Source: Prorocentrum cordatum
Lineage: Eukaryota; Sar; Dinophyceae; Prorocentrales; Prorocentraceae
DNA length: 64,000 nucleotides
Assembly (NCBI GenBank): GCA_963575745.1
Contig: CAUYUJ010016689.1
Location: forward strand, 199,001 to 263,000
Direction of reading: 5' to 3'
In this document: positions 40,380 through 50,878 of the stretch, one piece after another
How the letters are laid out: every line of letters starts with the position of its first letter
Position numbering within the stretch: position 1 is the first letter of the stretch
The notes under the pieces: generated by a model
The model's input: the letters and a program-made list of their open reading frames with translations, nothing else
Databases searched by the model: none
What the model was told of the DNA's origin: nothing
Program-made: the position numbers and the translations under genes

Positions 40380-41020
40380 TGGCGGTGCCTCTCGATACTG
40401 GGGCCGACAAGGCGTCATCCTCGCCATCGCCGTCATCATCGCCATGAACGCCACCACCAGCATCCAAGATACCAACATCATCATTACAACCAACATCGCC
40501 ATCATCGACCTAGGCCCCCTCCTCCTTCTCGTGACCGCCACCGTTCTACCCGTTATCACGATCACCGCCGTCCTGGTCATCAACATCCATACCACCATCA
40601 ATACCGTTACCCTTGCAATCTCCAGTGCCGTAGTTGTTATCATATTTGTATAGCTGCCACCCTGCTCTGCAGCGCAACCACCATCAATATCCGCATCAAC
40701 AACATCATCAGCATCATCATCACACTGCGAACCGTTCTCGTTGCAGACATCGGCCTCGATTTCTACACCACTGTCTTAGTCATGATCACCATCGTCACCA
40801 TCACCATCGTCATCGCCATAGCGATCGTAACCATAGCATCGTCATTAAGATCATCTTTCTCAGCATCACCAGGGCCATCACCACTGTTTGTATCAACATC
40901 GTTACCATCATGTCTATCATAGCCACCCTCGTCATATGCATCCCCGGCATCAGTGTCATCCGAATCATCGTCGTCATCATTACCGCCACCACAATCATCG
41001 TCACCAGCATTCGCTCTTGC
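40380..41020. repeat. (CATCAC)-type imperfect microsatellite
   Basis: Long stretches of CATCATC, ACCATC and CGTCATC words. Frames encode His/Ile/Thr runs. It resembles the GAT tract at 18006 on the other strand. Confidence 0.8.
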
Positions 41021-41488
41021 TTGGGTGCCCCCTCTATGCTTCGGGCCTCGGATTCCTGTTCGGTCGTTGTCCCTCCGCCGTTCGGCCCCTCTTGGCCCTC
41101 GTTTCGTTTCTTGTCCGTCCCTCGTCGGGCCCTCGATGTTACGAGTATTGATCTAGCCCAAGCCAACGGCCAAACATATGCCTCGCCCTCCTTATCCTCA
41201 CTCTCCTTGCCCTCGCACCCCCCTTCCGCGCACTCCTCGCCCTCGCGCCCTCCATCCCCGCTCCCTCCATCATCCTGCTCGCCATCCTCGCCCTCCCCCT
41301 CGTCCGTGAGTCGAGCGTCCCTGGGCGGCGGCAAGGGGTGCTTGCTTCCCTGGAAGGCAGGGTCGAGCGCCCCTGGAGGTCGGCGAGCCGAGCATCCTCG
41401 GAGGGCGGCAGGGGGCGCCGCCCACCCCGCCAGCGCCGCGTCGCGCCCCGATGGGGGACAGAGGAAGAGGAAGTGGCGCAGCCCAGAG
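41021..41488. other. No gene seen
   Basis: C-rich, with a TCCCTCCCTCGCC-like stretch (about 41180-41300). The open frames crossing it run into the microsatellites on either side. Confidence 0.4.
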
Positions 41489-41514
41489 CCCCCCCCCCCC
41501 CCCCCCCCCCACCC

Positions 41515-41546
<32 letters not shown>

Positions 41547-41677
41547 CACACACACGCACACACGCACACGCACACACGCACACACGCACACACGCACACA
41601 CGCACACACCCACACACACACACACACGCACACACGCACACACACACACGCACACGCACACACACACGCACACAGAA
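41489..41677. repeat. Poly-C and (CA)n/(CACACG)n microsatellite
   Basis: A ~20-bp C run is followed by about 165 bp of CACACA and CACACG. Confidence 0.95.
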
Positions 41678-41765
41678 GTTAAGAGGGGGGGAGGAGGCGC
41701 ATGAAACCAACGCGATCGAAAGGGGGGCGTGGCAAAACGGAGGGGGTAGCCGAGGAGCTGGAACA

Positions 41766-41980
41766 AAGCAAGTTTCGAACAAGTACCAGCACAAGCCCCA
41801 AGCATGTCTGCAACAAACCATACACAAGTCTCCAACAAGAACGACGCAAACCTCAAATACGTGCCAAGCAAGCCCCAGACAGGCCCCAAGCCAGTCCTAC
41901 ACAAGTACCAACAAGGCCTTAACACGTCCAAGCGCACACCTCGAACATGCGTCAACCAGTCTGAAACACGTCTTAAATGC
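41766..41980. repeat. Upstream module 3, part A: ACAAGTCTCCA array
   Basis: Units such as ACAAGTACCAGC, ACAAGTCTCCAA and ACACGTCTTAAA, of the same type as 23156 and 24822. Confidence 0.8.
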
Positions 41981-42060
41981 GCTGGGCGCTGCCGTCGGTG
42001 ATTCTTTGCCCTTCGCGCATCCCCGTCAGCCCCAGCCCTTCCAGAAAAACGACGCCCAGG
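41980..42060 (+). repeat. Upstream module 3, part B: GCGCTGGGC...CTTCGCG block
   Basis: GCGCTGGGCGCTGCC, TTCTTTGCCCTTCGCGCATC, CCGTCAGCCCCAGCCC and AACGACGCCCAGGCG align with 23497 and 25012. The segment TTCTTTGCCCTTCGCG also aligns with the left end of the insert at 59361. Confidence 0.8.
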
Positions 42061-42159
42061 CGAATTGTCTAGAGTATAGAAATGGTGCTACGATAAAACA
42101 GGATGCCCCAGTGTGCATGGTGCAACCAACTGCATTACACTTACATTTTGCGCCAATTG

Positions 42160-42325
42160 TGCCGTGCCGTGCCGTGGCCATAACACGGCATAGCATAGCA
42201 TTGGTTCGCTCAGCATTGCACAATCAATGCGCCGCGCAGCAATGCAACATACGGCGCGCACATAGCATAGCATCACAATGTTCACCATGACATTGCATTG
42301 CGTAGCATAGCATGCACGTTGGACA
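42160..42325 (+). repeat. Upstream module 3, part C: GCATAGCATTGG-rich stretch
   Basis: GCATAGCATAGC, GCATTGCACAATC and GCATTGCGTAGCATAGC words, as in modules 1 and 2, about 120 bp before the next reading frame. Confidence 0.75.
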
Positions 42326-42355
42326 CTCTGCTAACAGCAAACAACACGCGTGAAA

Positions 42356-42376
42356 ACGCAGCCGTTTTGGCTCGGC
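42356..42376 (+). other. Possible degraded DinoSL relict
   Basis: By my alignment 15 of 21 positions match the leader, including GCAGCC-TTTTGGCTC in the right order and spacing. It lies 66 bases before the ATG at 42443, where a leader relict of a retroposed mRNA would be expected. Six mismatches make chance similarity possible. Confidence 0.3.
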
Positions 42377-42442
42377 TCTGCGTTGATGCAGGTGAGGTCC
42401 TGACCGGGTTCCCTGGGCGCCCTTCGCAGTGGAGGCACTTCC

Positions 42443-42703
42443 ATGGCGACGGCCAGGGAGAGGCTCGCCCGCAAGGTTGTCGAGAGGCAGCTCGGCGGTG
42501 CGGCTGCATGCGAGGGCGGTGACGACAATGGCGACGCTGGCTCGGTCAGGACCCTGGGCGCTACCACCGCGACTACTGGAGTGAGTGGAGCCCCGAGGAA
42601 GAGGAAGTCAAAGGCCCAGGAGGCCAAGGGGCAGCAGGAGAAAGCTGCCAATATTGCTCGTCAAGGTCGGTTTTCTGCCTTGGCGCCCGCGGTAAGACGT
42701 TGA
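42443..42703 (+). pseudogene. Large helical protein gene, N-terminal part
   Basis: ATG at 42443 (CCATGGCG context) and 86 codons to TGA. The translation is MATARERLARKVVERQLGG, then a Gly/Asp-rich stretch and a basic helix (PRKRKSKAQEAKGQQEKAAN). Sense shifts by one frame at about 42690 into the next segment. A GGTAAG at 42692 could alternatively be a splice donor. No domain is recognised. The gene lies behind upstream module 3. Confidence 0.5.
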
Positions 42704-43560
42704 CTGCGAGTGGCAAGAGGGAGAACAAGATATGCTGCCCAGTCCATTACAAGCCATGGGCCATTGGTCACGCGTACATGACAGAGGAGGAGGCTGGAAC
42801 GAAGTACGGCGACGATCCATCATTCAGGGAGGCCTTCGACGACTCCTCGAAGTACATGGTTGACAACGAGATCGAGGTAGACAGATTCTCTCCGAAACAG
42901 GTCGAGGATCGCTCTGAGCAGAAGGCTTCCTGCCAGCGTGCCCTTGGCGTCTGATCTCGCCCTGAGATCTTTAACAAGTTGAAATAGCTGCCAGAACAGC
43001 TCGGGTATAAGTGCTTCAAGCTGTGGGACGAGTTCGGCGCGCCCACCTTGGGCGTTCCCACAAGCGATCTGGAAGGAGCCCCTCGGACGTTCACATTCGA
43101 GTTCTCCAAGATGTTGAGTTTGTCGAATCTTTTGGCCCGCCCAGCCTCCACTATTCACGATGGGCAGTGCGATTTGGCATGCGAGAGTGCCACGGGCAAA
43201 TTCCACGGTCAGCTCGACCCCAGCGGCAGCACTTTCATTTCCATGAGCACCTTGCTGTCTCGGGCTGCGAAGAAGGAGACAGATAAGAAGGAGGCGGAGC
43301 GCCAAAGGCAGGGGGAAGAGAATGCGGAGCTTCGCGCCCTCAGTCTGCATGACGACTCCAGTCAGCTCGACAATGGTCGGGGCGCCTCCGCGAGGTTCGG
43401 GGCTGACGAGTTCGAGAAAGAAACTGACATCCTGTCCGTTGGGGCCGAGCCTGCCGCTGCGACCCCAGAGAAGCCCCCCTCGAGCGGCCGGGCGCTCCGG
43501 GCCTTGTCAGGAACAAAATCATTGGACAGCCTGCCGGACCCGAGCGCTCAGGAGTTGGAT
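42700..43560 (+). pseudogene. Same gene, part 2 with two in-frame stops
   Basis: One frame carries KICCPVHYKPWAIGHAYMTE (Cys/His motif), an acidic helix, and then TGA at 42952 and TAG at 42985. It continues LPEQLGYKCFKLWDEFGAPT and STLLSRAAKKETDKKEAERQ, a charged coiled coil. The frame stays open to 43750, but the sense moves to another frame at about 43530-43560, where the sequence between the frames reads straight on (QELDA/MPDVAEHLKSDPF). Confidence 0.5.
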
Positions 43561-44090
43561 GCCCGATGTCGCAGAGCATCTGAAAAGCGACCCTTTCAAT
43601 GCGAAGTGGGTGTTGCAGCTGCCAAAGGTCAATTTCCCGAAGGCCCTCGCTGGGAGGGCACCTGGCGGCCACGGCAGGGAGAGGAACACGCCGAATGGAT
43701 GCATCACGGAGGCCGAGAACATGGGGCGAGAGGAGGCAGCCATGATGAATGAGCACCACGACTTGCACAAGCAGTGCGAGCAGTTCTCTACCGAGCAAGG
43801 CTGGCTCAATGCATCGGCCGAGGAGCTTGGTCCGTTCGCGGCTGACCTCAAGAAGCACAACGTCGACCTTCCTACGTCTGCGAAGCATAGCTGCATGCCC
43901 CGAGCATTGCGTGATTGGACGCATCTTCAGCACAGCATCAAAGACGAGGCCGCGCAGCTTCTGAACATGATCTCTCCGCGGCCCTTGGACGGGGGCAGCG
44001 TGGGCGGCTTCGACCCCGAGAACCCCTCGCTCGGCACGTCGAGGGCGGCCCTTCCAGGTAGATGGAGAGGTTGCGGGAGTGCTTGATATC
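43555..44090 (+). pseudogene. Same gene, part 3
   Basis: The frame gives MPDVAEHLKSDPFNAKWVLQ, REEAAMMNEHHDLHKQCEQF and LRDWTHLQHSIKDEAAQLLN, ordinary helical protein without a known domain. Near 44050-44110 two alternative frames both look plausible, so one or more indels lie there. Confidence 0.5.
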
Positions 44091-45260
44091 AAAGATCCTC
44101 GCGCCCATAATCAGAGATGGCGCGCCCCCCCATGACTCGCTGCTGCGAGTCGTCCACGTGGCCTTGGACATGATCACGGCTGCTTCTGACAGCAAGCATA
44201 TCGATTTCGAGGTCTACGAGGACCACGCCGACCAGATGATGTCCATGCTTCGGGCGGTCCTGGTTGCGATGGAAACAGACACCGTGAAGCTCGAGGAACA
44301 CAATGCCACCTCGAAAGACTACGACCGCTTGCAAGAGTCGACAGGGCAAGGCGGGATGTCCAATGTATTGACGGCCACGAAGCAGATTTCTCACTACAGG
44401 GCGCTTCTTGGAGAGTTCATTCGCACTCGCAAGGATTGCGAGACCTACTTGCCACGACAGGAGGAGCATGGGCAGAAGTTGTCCAGCAAGACCGGGCACA
44501 GCTCCCAGGATGACCTGACCATGATCATGCAGGCGTGGAATCTCATTAAGCAGACGCACGGTAAGCTCCGGAAGGGCCAGGGCACCAAGCTCAGATCCCA
44601 GGCCGAGCAGGCTGCACTCCAGATTACGGGCAGCCTTCCAGATATGATCGAGCAGGGCAGGTTCCCGCCCGAGAGGAGTGCGGAGCTCAAGGAGTTGTTG
44701 GATATCACCTCTCAGATGTCCTTCGCGCTGCCGAAGCAAGACTTATTCTCGAGTTATGTCGTGCGCATCCAGCAGGAGAGCAGCATTGGGAGCCACGTCG
44801 GCGCGATGATCAAGTGCATGCGAGCGTTTCAATGCGATGTTGAGCGCGGGACTCGCTCTGCTGACATCAAATCTCTTCATGCCCAAGTCAGGGCGTACAA
44901 CGAGTCCGGCGCGCAGTCGGTACCTGAGGGCCTGTCCGACAGCATCGACCAGTTCATGGCCAACGTGATGATTGCCATGGGGATCGGCGAGGACATGAAT
45001 CTGATTCAGGCCGTGCTCGACTACATTCGGTTGGCGCGCGATCTTGGCCTCGACCTCATCGCTTTGAAGGGGGACTTGCGAGAGCAGATGGCGCAGTTCA
45101 AAGTATACCTGACCGAGTTGTCCGGCACCCAGTGGGGCCTCGTGGCGCTGGAGGGCTTCAAGATGCACGGAGCCACGGCGGAGGCCATGCGGCAGAGCAG
45201 CAAGGGCAAGTCGGAGCTCGGCCAGTTCGTTGCCGCGAGTGCGGCCATGACTGGGGCCCA
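44062..45260 (+). pseudogene. Same gene, long helical core
   Basis: This is the longest clean stretch: about 400 codons from 44062, with continuous alpha-helical character (LRVVHVALDMITAASDSKHI; ALLGEFIRTRKDCETYLPRQ; SIDQFMANVMIAMGIGEDMN; LTELSGTQWGLVALEGFKMH). Charged and hydrophobic residues alternate as in large scaffold or coiled-coil proteins. I recognise no catalytic motif. The frame remains open to 45630, but after about 45260 the translation becomes Pro/Ser/Leu low-complexity from a CT-rich tract. Confidence 0.6.
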
Positions 45261-45626
45261 CTGGCACCGATCTTGCGGCTGCCCTATGCCTGATGCGCGC
45301 GGCTGTGCCTCCCCCTTCCCTTTCGCAACCTTCCAATCACCCCTCTCGACGTTCTCCCCTCCCCTCCCCCCCCTCCCCTCTCCCCCCTTCCCTCCCTTTT
45401 CTGTTCCCCCTGCTCTCCCTCGCTCTCCATCCACTTCCAGCTTTCCTCGCCTCCTCTCGCCCCCCCCCCCCCCCCCCCCCATCCTGTTCACTCGAACAGC
45501 TGGCCTCTGCGGAGGGGCGGGCAGGGGCAAGGTCGCGCGCGTCGGCGACAGGGCGGCCGCGATTGGAGGGCCACCCAGGCGAGTGCAAATATCAAGCTGG
45601 GCTTCTTATATCGTTGGCACGCGCAG
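45261..45626 (+). other. Possible intron or CT-rich insertion inside the gene
   Basis: The tract is dominated by C/T (TCCCCTCCCC, C16 at about 45464) and ends ACGCGCAG directly before coding-like sequence in another frame. A pyrimidine-rich tract followed by CAG|G would suit an acceptor. The donor is unclear, and dinoflagellates often use non-GT donors. A microsatellite insertion is the alternative. Confidence 0.4.
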
Positions 45627-46175
45627 GTGAAAGAGTTGGCCTTGGACGTGGCCACCTTTGATTGCAGCTATCACGCCGAAGACGCCTTGCAGGCAAGCGA
45701 GCAACATTTCTCGCACTCCCTCATCACGGGCGTCGATGACGGCCTGTGGCGCGACGGCTTCAATGACGCCAAGGCCCTCGACCAGTACTTGGGGAAGGCC
45801 AAGGAGAGCATCTTCAAGAATTGTCGGCCCTCGGCGCTCGAGACTGCGATTGACGCGGTGTCGGCGAAGCTCGCGGCGGCCAAGAACAGCCGCGATCTCC
45901 ACGGCGACAGGGGCGAGGGCCGCCACGCTGTGGCGGAAGATATCGCTACCAAGCCTGCTCGTGCCAAGGTCACCCAGGCTGAGCGCCCCATGCTCGCGCG
46001 CTGCAGGGGCTTCGCCGACGCCCCGCTGAAGCCCAAGAGGAGCCTCAAGATCCACCTCGGCAACCACAGCTCCAAGGAGACCAGTCTCATCCCGAAGGGT
46101 TCACTGCGCATATTTGAGGAGAAGGCTGACGTCAGGCGCAAGGCAGAGCCCGACAAGCCGATTTACCCACCGTAG
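45627..46175 (+). pseudogene. Same gene, C-terminal part
   Basis: 182 codons to TAG at 46173: KELALDVATFDCSYHAEDAL, LWRDGFNDAKALDQYLGKAK, and a basic tail (LKPKRSLKIHLGNHSSKETS; EEKADVRRKAEPDKPIYPP). It continues the helical character of the core and is a plausible true C-terminus. It follows the CT-rich interruption without further breaks. Confidence 0.5.
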
Positions 46176-47442
46176 GTGGCGACAGCAAAACGGGCTCAGT
46201 GATGTGCGCTTTAAGCTATGCGAGTATGTTGCTTGTGCGTTCTCGCGGCGCCGACTCTCGAGCTGCGCTGTCGACCGTGGCCCTGGGCGAGCGAGCTTCG
46301 CTCATGGCCCGCCTGGTCGCGCGATTGCGCGCGCTGGCGCGTTCATGATACATGCGCGCGGGGGAGAAGTACGAACGCCCAACAATAGCTACCGACGCGG
46401 ATTATTGCACACTTGATTTTTTTCAGGCGATTGTTGATCATTGTGACAGAAACGAGTTGCCGCGGCCTGTGGCTACATACCTATTGCGTGGAAAGCATGA
46501 GATCGTCTTTCCTGCTGCCGCCGCCGCCCGCCGCTGCCGCCGAGGAAGGAGGGGGAGGGAGAAGGGCGGAACATGGGGCGAGGAGGGAGGAGGAGGAAAA
46601 GGGGGGGGGAAGGGAGGATGCACAGGGAAGGAGCAGGGAGGACGACTAAGAAAGAGGGGGGCGAGGGGCGACTCCCCCCCCCTTCCATTTCCTCCTCTTC
46701 GCCCCCCCCCCCCCTCCCCATTTGCCCTTTCGTTTGTTGGCCCACAGCCACTACTGCTAGCGGCTATTGGTGGCAATGCTGTTGCGAGCGCAGTGTCACC
46801 ACCGCAACCGCAACCCCGAGCACCCACGTTCACCTTCGCAACAACCATAGCCACGACCAGCAAACCTACCGCCACCAATGATGCGCCAACTCACGCCACC
46901 AAGGCGCGACGCCACCCGCTCCAGTTGCACCGCGGCCTGTGGAAGTGCCACGGCACGGATCACGTCCATGACCGCTGCCAAGCACGGACTCCACTCCAGG
47001 GCTCTCGTGCGGCTCACAATGCCACCGCCGCAGAAACCATATACTATGGCCACTACCGCTACCATCGCCGCAACCCCTTTCACGACCGCTGCCCTTTGTC
47101 ACTACCAACCTTTATGTCATTACCCCTGCCGCTGCCGCGGCCACGACCATACTGGCTCGCGCGGCACAGCTCGAACAACTCGTAGAGCCAACGCCACAAA
47201 CAACACCGTGTAACCAGCGCGGCAACACGAAGAGACGACACCAACATGAGGGCAACATCCCCAGCGACGGCATTGCTCCGAATCATACTGGCGGCGACAA
47301 GCATTCGCCACGTGGCACGGTAATGTCTGTTGGGGCGAACACGCAGGCGACGGCGGGCTTTCGAATCTTTTCATCAGGGCGATCACGTTGTTCCGCCATG
47401 CGGCATTGTGATTCTTTTTCTGGCGACCATCTTGGCGACCTC
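46176..47442. other. No supported gene
   Basis: It includes CGCCGC and GGA runs (about 46508-46660), poly-C (46670-46720) and a CACCGCAACC/GCCACCACCG-type imperfect microsatellite (about 46790-47250). Frames here are Thr/His/Pro-rich repeat translations. Confidence 0.45.
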
Positions 47443-47640
47443 ATTGGGTGATATTTTTTGGCGACCATTTTGGCGACCATATGGGTTACCATATCGATTT
47501 GTGGCGACCATTTGGGCGACCATGTGGGTTACCATATCAGTTTTTGGCGACCGCTCGGGCGACCATAGGGGCGACCATTCGGCGACCACTTTGATGCCCC
47601 CCCCGCTGTTGGGTACCAGGGACGTCACGGCAATGGGGAG
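47443..47640 (+). repeat. GGCGACCAT array, inverted partner of 22826-23010
   Basis: About twelve TTTGGGCGACCAT units with GGGTTACCATAT variants end in GCCCCCCCCGCTGTTGGGTA, CCAGGGACGTCACGG. This is the reverse complement of the head at 22829-22860. A GGA tract follows directly. Confidence 0.85.
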
Positions 47641-48040
47641 GAGTGAGGAGAAGGAGGAGGAAGAGGAGGACGACGACACAGAGCGCGCTGAGATTGCACA
47701 GGAGCAGCCGCGAACTCAGCGCGAAAGCCTCGCGCGCGCGCTTTTGAACCCCTGCGATTCCACAGCCCCCCGCTCTCGAGGAGGAGGAGGAGGAGGAGGA
47801 GGGTAAAGATGACGAGGGGGCGGCAGAGGAGGAAGAGGAGGAGGGACAGGAGGAGGCAAAGGAGTTCGACTTCAGTGAAGGAGGGGGAGAGATGGGAGCA
47901 TTTGCAGAGGGAAAGAGGGGATGAAGTGGAAGGTCGGAGAGGGTTCGGGGAGGCAAATAGGATTGGGAGGAGGGGGGCGGCGGTGAGGGAGGAGGAGGAG
48001 CCAAAAGGACAAGAGAAACAGTCCGAGGAGGAGGAGGGGT
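47640..48040. repeat. (GGA)n tracts
   Basis: GGAGGA/GAAGAGG runs at about 47650-47680, 47778-47800, 47820-47860 and 47960-48035, with ordinary sequence between. Confidence 0.85.
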
Positions 48041-48478
48041 AGGAGTAGCAATTTGGAGCTGAAGCTCCAACGCCTACGCATGCGCACTCCCTTTCCGCGG
48101 AGACGCCCCCCCTCGATTTGAGAGCTGTGGCGCACGATCTCACCATTTGATGGACGGTGGGCCTGACGACTGAAAGGGCCGCGGGCCCATCGCGCGAGTG
48201 GAGCACTCCGATCGTTCCAATTTTCGGCCCAGCGTCGGCACGGCTGGGTGAGATCTCAGGCACTATCTAAATTTGGTTCATGCAAATTGACTTCAAAGTG
48301 GGCGTGCGGGGGCTGTCGCAGATGGCCATCCCGAAACATCCCATGTCATGGGAGTTCACAGCGTGAGCAAGTCACGACGTCGGGGGCTGGGGACATGACC
48401 AGAAACGCCCAAAAAGCCTAGGTCCCATAGCCTTCGGTGGTCCTCGCCACCGCCCCGACGCGTGAACCGCACTCGAAG
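48041..48478. other. No gene seen
   Basis: Ordinary composition with no repeat or domain recognised. Confidence 0.35.
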
Positions 48479-48688
48479 ATGTCTTCTACCCCTGTTTTTG
48501 GAAAGGATCTTCATCTCGAGTCGTGCTCTGACGGCCAGGTAAAAACCACGAGTTCCGATGTGTTTTTTGTCTTGCAGTGTGGGGACGGTCCCAGGGCCTC
48601 CCAGAAGCCGAACACGGCGAACAATTTCCTTACTGAAATGTTCAATGCGTCGGAGGTATGGGTTTCTGATTGCCTGGGGTCCCGGTGA
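48479..48688 (+). CDS. Possible short gene or first exon, unknown product
   Basis: 69 codons from an ATG (context GAAGATGTC) to TGA: MSSTPVFGKDLHLESCSDGQ, then VKTTSSDVFFVLQCGDG and ANNFLTEMFNASEVWVSD. Composition is clearly more protein-like than the surroundings. GGTAAAAACC at 48538 and CTTGCAG at 48570 could be splice signals. A minus-strand frame also covers this stretch. No family is recognised. Confidence 0.3.
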   Translation: MSSTPVFGKDLHLESCSDGQVKTTSSDVFFVLQCGDGPRASQKPNTANNFLTEMFNASEVWVSDCLGSR

Positions 48689-49745
48689 AAGGCGGACTGG
48701 CCCTGCGCCTGTGCTTTTTTGTTCGGTCACGGCGCGGTGAGGGTCGGGGCCGGGGTCTTCGGCCCAGGCGAGGCTCGGCCGCGGCCCATGGCGGCGCCCT
48801 GGACGAGGGAGACGAGGCGGGGGAATGCAGGCTGGGGTGCCCTCGCGCCAGATCTGACACCCTGACCGTGCCACCCCTCCCTTCCCAGGACGCTGAAAGT
48901 GCCCCTGGTCGCCGCCCCGGTGTCCGGGTAGACCTGGATCACACAAAAGGGCACCATCGTGAGGTGCACGATCCGCAAGGGGAGCGTCGTGCATTGGAGG
49001 AGGCCGAGGAGGAGGATATGACAGATGAGCAGGGAGAGGAAGACGAGGAAGAGGAGGAGGAGGAGGAAGGAGGAGGAGGAGGAGGAAGGAGGAAGGAGGA
49101 GGAGGAGGAGGAGGAAGAGGTGGATCAGCAGAAGCAGGTGTAGGAGCATTGGAGGAGCAGGAGGACCATGGGAAGGCGGAGGAGGGGAACAGGAGGGGGG
49201 CGACGACGACGAGGATTGAATCGGATCCAGAGGTGAGGCAGAGGCCGATCCCAGAATGAGGCCAACGCTGCAGCGGGATCACCATCGTGAAAGGTCAGGA
49301 GGGGCAAACGCACACACAGACACACCTATTCGTCGGTTCATAGAAAAGTATGGGAAGTATGGGGAGCGTAGAGGAGGACGAATATCCAGGGTATATGGAA
49401 CATATGGAGAATTCCTGGACGCGGGTCTGTGTGTGTGTGTGTGTCCCGAGGCGCCTTCAAACAATCTCAAAGCGTCGCAATTGAAACAATGACGCGCGCT
49501 CAAGCAGCTGCCGATATCCTCTATGAGAAGGGGCAGTATGCGACAGAGGCTTCACACCTCTCGCACAGGACCCGGGTGAAGAGGAGGGCAGCGCTCAGAT
49601 TGAGCAATTGCAGAGCTAGGGGACGAGGAAAAGGGGATGAGGAGAGGCAGGGAGGAGACGAGGAGGGAGGAGTAGGAGGAGGAGGGAGGAAAGAGGAGGA
49701 GGAGGAGGAGGAGGAGGAGGAGGAGGAGGAGGAGAAGGAGAAGCC
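48689..49745. repeat. GGA microsatellites with spacers; short (GT)n
   Basis: GGA tracts at about 49010-49130 and 49650-49740, and a GTGTGTGT run at 49428-49443. The intervening segments (48700-49000 and 49200-49600) show no convincing gene. The GGA tract ends four bases before the DinoSL relict. Confidence 0.7.
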
Positions 49746-49766
49746 CCTTAGCCATTTTGGCTCAAG
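49746..49766 (+). other. DinoSL relict (one mismatch) at the 5' end of a second LINE
   Basis: 20 of 21 bases match the leader core; the only change is G to T at its third base, and TAGCCATTTTGGCTCAAG is intact. It precedes the ATG at 49899 by 132 bases, comparable to the 89-base 5' UTR in the first LINE. It marks this element too as derived from a trans-spliced transcript. Confidence 0.9.
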
Positions 49767-49898
49767 TCCGGAGGCGTGAGGCTCAGAGGCTTGACATTTT
49801 GGCAAGGGGATTCGCGGCCCCACCATTTTCCCTGGCAGGTGCCAGGCATATTACTTCGGTACTCTAGCTCTCACCTTGCTCGTACATTGTGAGACGAC

Positions 49899-50878
49899 AT
49901 GGATGGCAAAGCATCTCGGAATTGTTGGACGTGCACCAACAAGCGTTGTGGGTACAAAGGCAATTTCCTTTGGCGCACCACGTGTCGTATCTGTGGGACC
50001 GAGCCTCCTAACGTGCCCAAAGGTTCGCCGCAACGTGGGCCGTCAGGCAAGTCGAAAGATGGGCCTCCCCGTGTTGGTCCTTCTGCTCTCGTCCTGTCTG
50101 ATGAGTTCGTCGCAGTGTATGCTAAGATGCTTAGCGCTGACTACGCAGTTGTTGCTCAAGGTCTGTTACCCAAGAACACGGCTCGAGTTGCAGCGGCTCG
50201 GAGCCTTCAGAACGGTGATGCTCTTCCTACTGCTCGTGCTGCTCGTCAGGCGTCTGATGCCATCCAGCAGAAACTCGAACATGCGCAATCTAAATATGGC
50301 AGAGCTGCGGCTGCGGCGGCCGAAGCCATGGAGTATATGCAGCAGTGTGCTACCGACCTGGCCGAGTGCAAGGCCAAGGCCGATGAGGCGGCAAGCAAGG
50401 CGACAGCCGCCTACGTTGCCATCGGAGGTGGCCCGCCGCAATCCTCGGACCTTCTCGTGCAGCTCGAGAGCCTCGCCCAGTCCCTCGCCTCCGCCATGCC
50501 CAACGCAGCAGAGGCGCTCAAGCCCATCGTTGATCAGGTCAGAGTGCAGCTCGAGGAGCAGCAGGCCAAAGCAGCTGCAGGGGCAGCAGCGGAGGCCGAG
50601 CGCCAGCGCCAGCAGCAGGCCCAAAAGCAGCCACAGGCTCAAATGACTCCTGGTAGCGGCGTGCCTGGCGTTCCAGATGCAGCGTTCTGGGAACAGCACG
50701 GCGAACCTGAGTTCTTCGATGACTTCCTCAAAGCCCAGAACATCCCTGTCAGTGACGCCGCTGATATGGAACATGATCCAGACGCTGCAGGTTCCGATGG
50801 TAGGAAGCCTAAGATCAGCCGTTCTCTCTACACCAGTCCCTTGGCAGCCATGCAGGAGCACGTTGCAGCCTTCTTCCT
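49899..50878 (+). pseudogene. LINE-2 N-terminal protein: zinc finger and coiled coil
   Basis: The start is the first ATG after the leader; the frame is open to 51132, but sense leaves it near 50875. Residues 9-32 form C-x2-C-x16-C-x2-C (NCWTC...TTCRICG), a RanBP2-like zinc ribbon. After a Pro/Gly/Lys linker, residues ~60-230 are Ala-rich helices with heptads (ARAARQASDAIQQKLEHAQS; AEAMEYMQQCATDLAECKAK), then a Gln-rich tract and an acidic segment (DAAFWEQHGEPEFFDDFLKA). The role would be RNA packaging, as for LINE ORF1. It may originally have been fused to the endonuclease, since no stop separates them other than the frame change. Confidence 0.8.
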
